A stretch of DNA of 53,398 bases from Polaromonas sp. GTDB lineage: Bacteria > Pseudomonadota > Gammaproteobacteria > Burkholderiales > Burkholderiaceae_C. A program made the position numbers and the translations under genes. The stretch spans positions 1 to 53,398 of the forward strand of contig JAUSDK010000194.1 in assembly GCA_030650875.1 (NCBI GenBank), read 5' to 3'. The notes under the pieces were generated by a model, which did not search any database, had not been told where the DNA came from, and was given only the letters and a program-made list of their open reading frames with translations. Positions 44,771-53,398 of the stretch are shown in pieces. The first letter of the stretch is position 1; each line of letters begins with the position of its first letter.

Positions 44771-47119
44771 TTGATGACCATGTGCGCCTGGTTAGCCCGG
44801 GTGTGTTACCGCGCGATGCAGAAGGCGACTCATGAAAGCCCCCGCCCCATGACCCCCCTCGGCCAGATTCAGCGTGTAAGCGATGCGCAGTGCCGCCAGC
44901 TCATGGACGCGATCCCTCAGATCGTCTGGATCATGCAACCCGATGGCGCGCGCACCTACTTGAATCAGAGATGGGTCGATTACACCGGACTGCCCATGGC
45001 GGAAAGCCTCGGCCAGTGCTGGACCCGTCTGATTCATCCGGATGACAGTCTGCGCGTGTCCAGGCTTTGGGAGCAGGCGTGCGGCAGCGAGTCCTGCGAG
45101 CGCGAATACCGGCTGCGCCGTGCTGACGGCGTTTATCGCTGGATGCTGGACCGCTCGATTGCGCAACGCGATGAGGCGGGCCAGACGACCCAATGGCTTT
45201 GTACCTTGACCGATATTGACGACCTGAAACAGGCCACGGCGCATCTGGAGAAAAACCTCTCCATGAACCGGATCGCTGGCAGGGTGGCGCGGCTGGGGGG
45301 CTGGACCATTGAACTGCCGGACCGCACACTGAACTGGTCGGACGAAAACTGCGTGATTCATGACGTCGCGCCCGGGTATCAGCCGACCCTGAAAGAGGGG
45401 ATTGGCTACTTTTTTCCAGAGCATCAGGCCACCGTGATCCAGCTTGTGGACGCTTGCGCGCAACATGGCACGCCTTATGACTTTGTACTTCCCAAGCTCA
45501 CCGCCAAGGGCCGGCAGATCTGGGTGCGCTCGATCGGTGAAGCGCAGCGTGACGCCGCAGGAAACATCGTTCGCCTTCAAGGTGCTTTTCAGGACATCAC
45601 CGAGCAAAAGGAGGCCGAGGCGCGCGCGCTTGCGCTGGAGACGCAGCTCATCACCACCCTGGAAAGCATCACGGACGGCTTTTGCCTGATCGACAAAGCC
45701 TGGAAGTTCACGTTTGTCAACGGTCAGGCAGAGCGCATGCTCAAGCGTCGCCGAAAAGACATCTTGGGCAAAACCCTGTGGCAGGAATTCCCGGAGGCCG
45801 TAGGCACCTGCATGGAGCGCAATTACCGCGCGGCGGTTCAAGAGCAGCGCACCAGCCGCTTTGAGGCGTTTTATCAGTCTCTGGACAAGTGGTTTGATGT
45901 TCACGTCTATCCCACGGAAGCAGGGCTTGCCGTTTATTTTCAGGACATCACCCAAAGGCGCCTGGAGCAGGCTCAGCTTCGTCTGCTGGAAACGGCGGTG
46001 TCGCGCTTGAATGACATCGTGGTCATTACCGAGGCCGAAGCCTTCGATGATGCGGGTCCGCGCATTGTTTTTGTGAATGACGCTTTCGAGCGCCACACGG
46101 GCTACAGCCGCGAGGAGGCGCTGGGAAATACGTCCAGGCTTTTATGGGGACCAAAGACCCAACGCGCCGAACTGGACCGGATCCGTAGCGCCATGGAAAA
46201 GTGGCAGGCAGTGCGGGCGGAAATTGTCATTTACACCAAGGCTGGCGAAGAGCGCTGGCTGGAAACGGATATCACGCCCATCGCCGACGAGACGGGCAGA
46301 TTCACCCACTGGGTGGCTGTGGAGCGCGACATTACGGAACGCAGGCAACACCGCGAAGAAATCCTCAGCCTCAATGCCGAGCTTGAAGAACGGGTACTGC
46401 TGCGCACCGCCCAACTGGCCACAGCCAACCGGGAACTGGAATCTTTTGCCTATTCCGTGTCGCATGACCTGCGCTCGCCGCTCAACACCATTCATGGATT
46501 CAGTCAGTTGCTGCTGAAAGTGGAAGCAGACAAGGTCAGCGACAAGGGCAAGCATTACCTGGATCGAATCCGCGCCGGGGTCGAGCAGATGAGCAATCTG
46601 ATTGAAGGCTTGCTGACCTTGGCGCACCTGTCCCGCGAGCAGATCAAGTCCGACCGTGTCGATCTGTCTGCCATCGCCCGGTTGATCGCGCTGGACTACC
46701 GCGAGCGGGAACCGCAGCGCCAGGCACAAGTGCATATTCAAGACGGCCTGAGCGCCCAGGGTGACCCGCGCTTGCTGCTGGCCGTTTTTCAGAATTTGCT
46801 GGGAAACGCATGGAAATTCACGTCCCGGCAGGCGCAGGCCCGGATCGAGGTGGGCAGCCAGCCGGACACAGGCGGCGCCCCCATCTTTTTTGTCAAGGAC
46901 AACGGCGCCGGGTTCGACATGGCTTTCGCCCACAAACTCTTTGGCACTTTCGAGCGTCTTCATTCGCCCGGGGATTTCTCCGGAACCGGCATCGGGCTGG
47001 CTACCGTCAAGCGTGTCATTGAGCGTCACGGCGGTCGCGTCTGGGCTGAAAGCAAATTGAACGAAGGCGCTACGTTTTACTTCACGCTGCCTCAAACAAC
47101 TTCCAGCATGCAGAGGTGA
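44771..47119 (+). CDS. Multi-PAS sensor histidine kinase (start uncertain; 44822 or 44849 possible)
   Basis: several PAS/PAC segments (MQPDGARTYLNQRWVDYTGLPM, FVNDAFERHTGYSREEALG), HisKA FAYSVSHDLRSPLNTIHGFSQLL, HATPase NLLGNAWKF, DNGAGFDM, GTGIGLATVKRVIERHGG. Confidence 0.93.
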   Translation: MMTMCAWLARVCYRAMQKATHESPRPMTPLGQIQRVSDAQCRQLMDAIPQIVWIMQPDGARTYLNQRWVDYTGLPMAESLGQCWTRLIHPDDSLRVSRLWEQACGSESCEREYRLRRADGVYRWMLDRSIAQRDEAGQTTQWLCTLTDIDDLKQATAHLEKNLSMNRIAGRVARLGGWTIELPDRTLNWSDENCVIHDVAPGYQPTLKEGIGYFFPEHQATVIQLVDACAQHGTPYDFVLPKLTAKGRQIWVRSIGEAQRDAAGNIVRLQGAFQDITEQKEAEARALALETQLITTLESITDGFCLIDKAWKFTFVNGQAERMLKRRRKDILGKTLWQEFPEAVGTCMERNYRAAVQEQRTSRFEAFYQSLDKWFDVHVYPTEAGLAVYFQDITQRRLEQAQLRLLETAVSRLNDIVVITEAEAFDDAGPRIVFVNDAFERHTGYSREEALGNTSRLLWGPKTQRAELDRIRSAMEKWQAVRAEIVIYTKAGEERWLETDITPIADETGRFTHWVAVERDITERRQHREEILSLNAELEERVLLRTAQLATANRELESFAYSVSHDLRSPLNTIHGFSQLLLKVEADKVSDKGKHYLDRIRAGVEQMSNLIEGLLTLAHLSREQIKSDRVDLSAIARLIALDYREREPQRQAQVHIQDGLSAQGDPRLLLAVFQNLLGNAWKFTSRQAQARIEVGSQPDTGGAPIFFVKDNGAGFDMAFAHKLFGTFERLHSPGDFSGTGIGLATVKRVIERHGGRVWAESKLNEGATFYFTLPQTTSSMQR

Positions 47120-47214
47120 CCGCTTCGGGTAAATGGTAAACCCTGGTTCAAAATCCCCGGCTACAGGTGACATATCACCGAACAGAATCCAGACAAGTTA
47201 CAGGGAGAACATGA

Positions 47215-47406
47215 ATGCGATGTGATCAATGCCAGTTTTGGCGGCGTTTTAATGTGCAGTCTGCGCCAGACCTGCAAAAGGGCCATTGCCACAGATACCC
47301 TCCCACGGCGGTTGGTACATGGCACGACTCATCCAGTGCCGATGCGTGGTCTTTTCCGGTGGTTTACGCCGTGGTGTGGTGTGGGGAATTCAAGGCCGCC
47401 GCGTAG
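47215..47406 (+). CDS. Small Cys-rich protein (possible metal-binding miniprotein)
   Basis: MRCDQCQFWRRF...KGHCHRYPPTAVGT...SFPVVYAVVWCGEFKAAA; CxxC + CHRYPP + WCGEF; GGGAG ribosome-binding site upstream. Confidence 0.65.
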   Translation: MRCDQCQFWRRFNVQSAPDLQKGHCHRYPPTAVGTWHDSSSADAWSFPVVYAVVWCGEFKAAA

Positions 47407-47438
47407 CGGGTCCATAGCCGCTTGACCAGCGGTCCGAA

Positions 47439-48338
47439 TCAGCGGGCCAGCGTATGCAGCGGAATGTCTTTGGCCAGCGCGAGCTGGTCCAGCTGCTTGC
47501 GCGTTCGCGTGCTCAAAAAGGCGGCGACAGCCTCGTGCGTGGCGGCCGCAAACATCGCCTCCATGCTGGCCGCTTCAACGCCTGCCGCCGCACACAGACG
47601 GGCTGCGAAGTGTGGCTCCAGCGCGGCCAGCGCCACGCGGCCGTCCTTGCACGGATAAACCCGGTAGCCCGCGTGGCCGCCGCCAACGGCTGCGCCCGGC
47701 TGGGTCAGGCCCCAGGTACGCGGCAGCGCAAGATAGGCCGCCGCGCCGGAGAGGGCGATTTCGAGGTACGCGCCCTTGCCCTTGCTGCGCTGGTGCATCA
47801 CCACCTGCAACACCGCTTCGCTGGTCATCAGCGAGCCGCCCATGTCGGCGTACAGCGTGGCGGGCAAGTCAAGGCCTGTGACCAGGTCGTTTTCAGCCAG
47901 GTAGGTCAGGTCGTGGCCGGGTTCTTCGGCGCGTTCACCGGCAGCGCCGACGATGGCGATCTGGCTCAGATGCGGGTACTGCTGGTGCAGCGCCTTCCAG
48001 GTCAGGCCCAATTTGAGCAGCGCCGAAGGCCGGAATGAGGTCAGCAGCACGTCGGACTTGGCCAGTTCGTGGTGCAGCAGCGCCTGGCCGGCATCGGTTT
48101 TCAGGTCGCCGCTGAGCAGCTTCACGCCGGCGTGCATGTCGGCGTAGGCCTGCGCGTTGTACTGGCGCATCGGGTCGCCCGCCGGGGGGTCGAGCTTGCG
48201 GCAGGTGGCGCCCATCTGGCGGCAACGCATCAACGCCGCCGGGCCAGGCAGGTTGAGCGCCAGACTCAGGATGCGGACGCCTTTGAGCGACTGCAGGGGC
48301 TTGACGGGCTTTGGCGCAGGGGAGGAGGGGAATTTCAT
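47439..48338 (-). CDS. CaiB/BaiF family CoA-transferase (short form)
   Basis: GVRILSLALNLPGPAALMRCRQMGATCRKLDPPAGDPMR; SKGKGAYLEIALSGAAA. Confidence 0.87.
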   Translation of the reverse strand: MKFPSSPAPKPVKPLQSLKGVRILSLALNLPGPAALMRCRQMGATCRKLDPPAGDPMRQYNAQAYADMHAGVKLLSGDLKTDAGQALLHHELAKSDVLLTSFRPSALLKLGLTWKALHQQYPHLSQIAIVGAAGERAEEPGHDLTYLAENDLVTGLDLPATLYADMGGSLMTSEAVLQVVMHQRSKGKGAYLEIALSGAAAYLALPRTWGLTQPGAAVGGGHAGYRVYPCKDGRVALAALEPHFAARLCAAAGVEAASMEAMFAAATHEAVAAFLSTRTRKQLDQLALAKDIPLHTLAR

Positions 48339-48430
48339 TCGCTCTTTTATTGATAGCGGATTGCAAAGTATTTGCATGGGCTGCAGACCAAAATGACCAC
48401 TAATTTAACGCAAAAACCGGCCCTGCCATG

Positions 48431-48454
48431 AAAAACGGGCGACACCGTCGCCCG
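48431..48454 (-). terminator. Rho-independent terminator for pobA
   Basis: minus-strand CGGGCGAC-GGT-GTCGCCCG followed by TTTTT. Confidence 0.8.
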
Positions 48455-48487
48455 CAAGAGGTCAGCACGCCACGCGGCCGCTTCGGC

Positions 48488-50648
<2,161 letters not shown>

Positions 50649-50672
50649 CACCGCCCTTAATCGCTTAATCGC

Positions 50673-51389
50673 CTAAACGCCCAGATACTGCTGCAGCAGT
50701 TCGGGCTGGGCGTGCAGCTCGGTCGAGCTGCCTTCAAATACCACCTCGCCCTTGAGCAGAATCACGTTGCGGTCGGTGATTTGGGTGACGTGTTTCCAGT
50801 TCTTGTCGACGATGACGCTGCTGATGCCGGTGCCTTTCACCAGCTGGCAGATGCGCCAGATCTCCCGGGCCACCAGCGGCGCCAGGCCCTCGGTGGCTTC
50901 GTCCAGAATCAGCACATCGGGGTTGGTCATCAGGGCGCGGCCTATGGTAAGCATTTGCTGCTCGCCGCCGCTGAGCTGCTGGCCGCCGTGCCCCAGGCGT
51001 TCCTTCAGGCGTGGAAAGGTGTCGAGCACGCGCTCGCAGGTCCAGTCGCGCTGGCCGCGCGTGCCGGCCCGCGCTGCCATATTCAGGTTTTCCAGCACGC
51101 TGAGGTTGCCAAAAATGCCCCGGCCTTCGGGCACATAGGCGATGCCGAGCCGGGCAATTTCATAGGGCGCTCGCCCCATCATGGGCCGGCCGGCGATGTC
51201 AAGGGCGCCTGAGCGCGGCTTGACCAGCCCCATGATGCTTTTAAGCAGGGTGCTTTTGCCCATGCCGTTGCGGCCCATGAGGCCAATGGTTTCACCGCGC
51301 GCCACTGAAAAGCTCAGGTCGCGCAGAATGTGGCTGGCGCCGTAGTAGGTGTTGATTTTTTGGGCGTTGATCAGCAGGTCGTTGTTCAT
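50673..51389 (-). CDS. livF: Branched-chain amino acid (or aromatic acid) ABC transporter ATPase LivF
   Basis: LMGRNGMGKSTLLKSIMGL, LSGGEQQMLTIGRALMTNPDVLILDEATEGLAP. Confidence 0.93.
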   Translation of the reverse strand: MNNDLLINAQKINTYYGASHILRDLSFSVARGETIGLMGRNGMGKSTLLKSIMGLVKPRSGALDIAGRPMMGRAPYEIARLGIAYVPEGRGIFGNLSVLENLNMAARAGTRGQRDWTCERVLDTFPRLKERLGHGGQQLSGGEQQMLTIGRALMTNPDVLILDEATEGLAPLVAREIWRICQLVKGTGISSVIVDKNWKHVTQITDRNVILLKGEVVFEGSSTELHAQPELLQQYLGV

Positions 51390-52150
51390 GCGGGCTCCAC
51401 GCCGATGTCTTCGCCCAGATAGGCTGCCTGCACGCCCGCGTCGGCGCGGATGTGGGCAGGTGTGCCGCTGGCAATGACCTGGCCGTTGACCATCACCGTC
51501 AGCTGGTCGGCCAGCGCAAACACCGCGTCCATGTCGTGCTCGACCAGCAAGATGCCGTGGTTTTTTTTCAGCGCCAGCAGCAGCGCCACCATGCGCTCGG
51601 CCTCTTGCGCGCCCATGCCGGCCAGGGGTTCGTCGAGCAGAAGCACCTGCGGCTCGGTCGCCAGGGTCATGGCAATTTCAAGCTGGCGCTGCTCGCCGTG
51701 GCTGATGGTGCCGGCAATGGCGGATTTCCTGTCTTTCAAGCCGGAAAGCTCTATAGCCTTTTCTGTGCGGGAATTGACTGTTATAAAGCTCGTAGCGGGC
51801 CGGAGCCAGCGTGCCGCATGGGGTTCGCGCGACTGGGCCGCTAGCCGCACGTTTTCCCAGACGCTGAAAGGCAAGAAGATGTTGGTTTTCTGGTAGCTGC
51901 GGCCCAGGCCCTGGCGGGAAATGCGCTCGGGGCGCCAGCCCGTGACGTCGCGCTGGCCCAGCAGCACGGTGCCCGAGGTGGGCAGCAAGTCGCCCGACAG
52001 CAGGTGGGTCAGCGTGGATTTGCCCGCGCCGTTCGGGCCAATCACCGCGTGGATGCAGTTGCGATGCAGGTCCAGCGACACCCCGTTGACCGCGGCCAGC
52101 CCGCCAAAGCGTTTGGTGAGGTTTTTGGCGCTGAGCAAGATGTCATTCAT
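51386..52150 (-). CDS. livG: ABC transporter ATPase LivG
   Basis: AVIGPNGAGKSTLTHLLSGDL, ISHGEQRQLEIAMTLATEPQVLLLDEPLAGM. Confidence 0.93.
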   Translation of the reverse strand: MNDILLSAKNLTKRFGGLAAVNGVSLDLHRNCIHAVIGPNGAGKSTLTHLLSGDLLPTSGTVLLGQRDVTGWRPERISRQGLGRSYQKTNIFLPFSVWENVRLAAQSREPHAARWLRPATSFITVNSRTEKAIELSGLKDRKSAIAGTISHGEQRQLEIAMTLATEPQVLLLDEPLAGMGAQEAERMVALLLALKKNHGILLVEHDMDAVFALADQLTVMVNGQVIASGTPAHIRADAGVQAAYLGEDIGVEPA

Positions 52151-53177
52151 GCGGCGACTCCCCGCCTGTTTTGGCCTTGCCCTTGCCCTTGCCAAAGCGC
52201 TCCACCAGCCCCAGCAGGCCGCGCGGCGCAAACGTCACCAGCAGCACAATGAACAGGCCCATCCAGAGCTGCCAGTGCTTGCCCAGGTTCACGCTGCCCA
52301 GTTGCGGCAGGTCCTTGAACACATGCAGCAAATACTCGAACGCGAATGCGCCGACGATGGCGCCCGCAAAGTTGCCCATGCCGCCCAGGATCACCATCAT
52401 GATGGCGTGCGCGCTCATCTGAAAGCCCATCAGTTCCGGGTTGATGTAACCGGTTTGCGTGCCCCACAAATAGCCCGCCAGCCCGGCCAGGCTGCCGGCC
52501 AGCGTAAAGGCGGCCAGCTTGTAGCCGAAGGTGCCAAAGCCCATGGCGCGCATGCGGTGCTCGTTGACGCGGATCCCGGCCAGCGCGCGGCCAAACGGGC
52601 TCCAGAGCAGGCGCCGCAAAAAGACATAGACCGCCAGCATCGCGCCCAGCGTGAAAAAGTACATGGTGCGTTTGTTGTCCAGGTCAAACGGCACCCAGCC
52701 GGCCACCGATGCGTCGGGCTTGAAGTTGATGTAAAGCCCGTCCGAGCCGCCCAGCGCCCGGTTGTCAAAAAACAGGTAAAACACCATCTGCGCAAACGCC
52801 ATGGTGACCATGATGAAGTAGATGCCGTGCGTGCGCACCACAAAAAAGCCGATGACCAAGGCCGCCAGGCCCGAGGCCAGCACCGCGGCCGGCAAGGTCC
52901 ACCACAGGCTGGCGGGTTCGCCCTGCGGCATCATGAAAGCCAGCGCATAACCGGCCAGCCCAAAATAGGCGGCATGGCCCAGCGACACCAGGCCGGTGAC
53001 GCCCTGCAGCAAGTCCAGGCTCATGGCAAAAATCGCCATGATCATCATGCGCGTGAGCATCTGGATGTAGTAGTCCGTGCCGGTAAAAGGAAAGGCGAGC
53101 AGCGCCACCAGTCCCAGGGCCAGCGTGACCTGCACGCCGCGCGGCAGAATTTCAAGGTTTGCTTTTGCCGTGCTCAT
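52143..53177 (-). CDS. livM: ABC transporter permease LivM
   Basis: multi-TM permease: LLQGVTGLVSLGHAAYFGLAGYA, VNEHRMRAMGFGTFGYKLAAFTLAGSLAGLAG. Confidence 0.92.
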   Translation of the reverse strand: MSTAKANLEILPRGVQVTLALGLVALLAFPFTGTDYYIQMLTRMMIMAIFAMSLDLLQGVTGLVSLGHAAYFGLAGYALAFMMPQGEPASLWWTLPAAVLASGLAALVIGFFVVRTHGIYFIMVTMAFAQMVFYLFFDNRALGGSDGLYINFKPDASVAGWVPFDLDNKRTMYFFTLGAMLAVYVFLRRLLWSPFGRALAGIRVNEHRMRAMGFGTFGYKLAAFTLAGSLAGLAGYLWGTQTGYINPELMGFQMSAHAIMMVILGGMGNFAGAIVGAFAFEYLLHVFKDLPQLGSVNLGKHWQLWMGLFIVLLVTFAPRGLLGLVERFGKGKGKAKTGGESPHE

Positions 53178-53398
53178 TGCTTGAACAGCCCTTCGGGTTT
53201 CCAGAGCAGCACCGCCGCCATCAGCATGTAAATCAGCATGCCGGCCATTTGCGGCAGCAGCACCTTGCCAAAGGTGTCGACCAGCCCGACCAGCAAGGCC
53301 GCGATCAGCGCGCCGCGCACCGACCCGATGCCGCCAATCACCACCACCACAAAGCACATGATGAGCACCTGCGCACCCATGTTGGGGTAGACGCTGGC
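53174..53398 (-). CDS. livH: ABC transporter permease LivH, C-terminal part (truncated by window end)
   Basis: ASVYPNMGAQVLIMCFVVVVIGGIGSVRGALIAALLVGLVDTFGKVLLP...AVLLWKPEGLF. Confidence 0.88.
   Translation of the reverse strand, partial: ASVYPNMGAQVLIMCFVVVVIGGIGSVRGALIAALLVGLVDTFGKVLLPQMAGMLIYMLMAAVLLWKPEGLFKQ

Noticed and set aside
44792-47173. 434-aa and 343-aa ORFs antisense to the histidine kinase
   Set aside because: Shadow ORFs opposite a kinase with clear PAS/HisKA/HATPase motifs.
51741-51800. Locally AT-rich stretch inside livG (CTCTATAGCC...TTATAAAGCTCGTAGCGGGCC), considered as an in-frame palindromic-repeat insertion
   Set aside because: The encoded segment (SFITVNSRTEKAIELSGLKDRKSAIAGTISHGEQRQ) appears colinear with what I expect for LivG, so no insertion is evident; ortholog alignment would settle it.
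51921-53231. 436-aa ORF on the + strand opposite livG/livM
   Set aside because: His/Gln/Arg-rich antisense artefact; the minus strand encodes a clear ABC operon.

Overview
This 53.4 kb window looks like a betaproteobacterial chromosome segment, probably Comamonadaceae (Polaromonas/Rhodoferax-like) judging from gene order and protein style. I ran no database search. Most of it is core genome. In order: a truncated acyl-CoA synthetase C-terminus; sucA-sucB-lpdA-zapE; PP2C phosphatase, bamD, rluD, scpB, rluB, ndk and rlmN; pilF, rodZ-like, ispG, hisS, yfgM, bamB, der, hfq, hflX, hflK, hflC, hisZ and purA; a phosphoribosyltransferase, metC-like, selU, tesA-like esterase and ybbA-like ATPase; rlmB, a split chromate transporter pair, a FabG-like SDR, FrnE-like and GST genes; small envelope proteins, a CHRD protein and a YgiQ radical SAM protein. 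An accessory-looking patch at about 43.7-47.4 kb holds a ParB-like orphan, a multi-PAS histidine kinase and a Cys-rich miniprotein. The window ends with a CaiB/BaiF transferase, pobA/pobR (divergent) and livFGM plus partial livH. I saw no CRISPR array, rRNA, prophage or transposase, and recognised no tRNA. I found no strong case for a wholly new multi-gene system. The best leads are small: a repeated half-site array plus hairpin upstream of sucA, a triple-site putative operator at pobA/pobR, a dispersed palindromic repeat family, three small ORFs worth annotating (two of them missing from the supplied track), and the orphan ParB-like protein.
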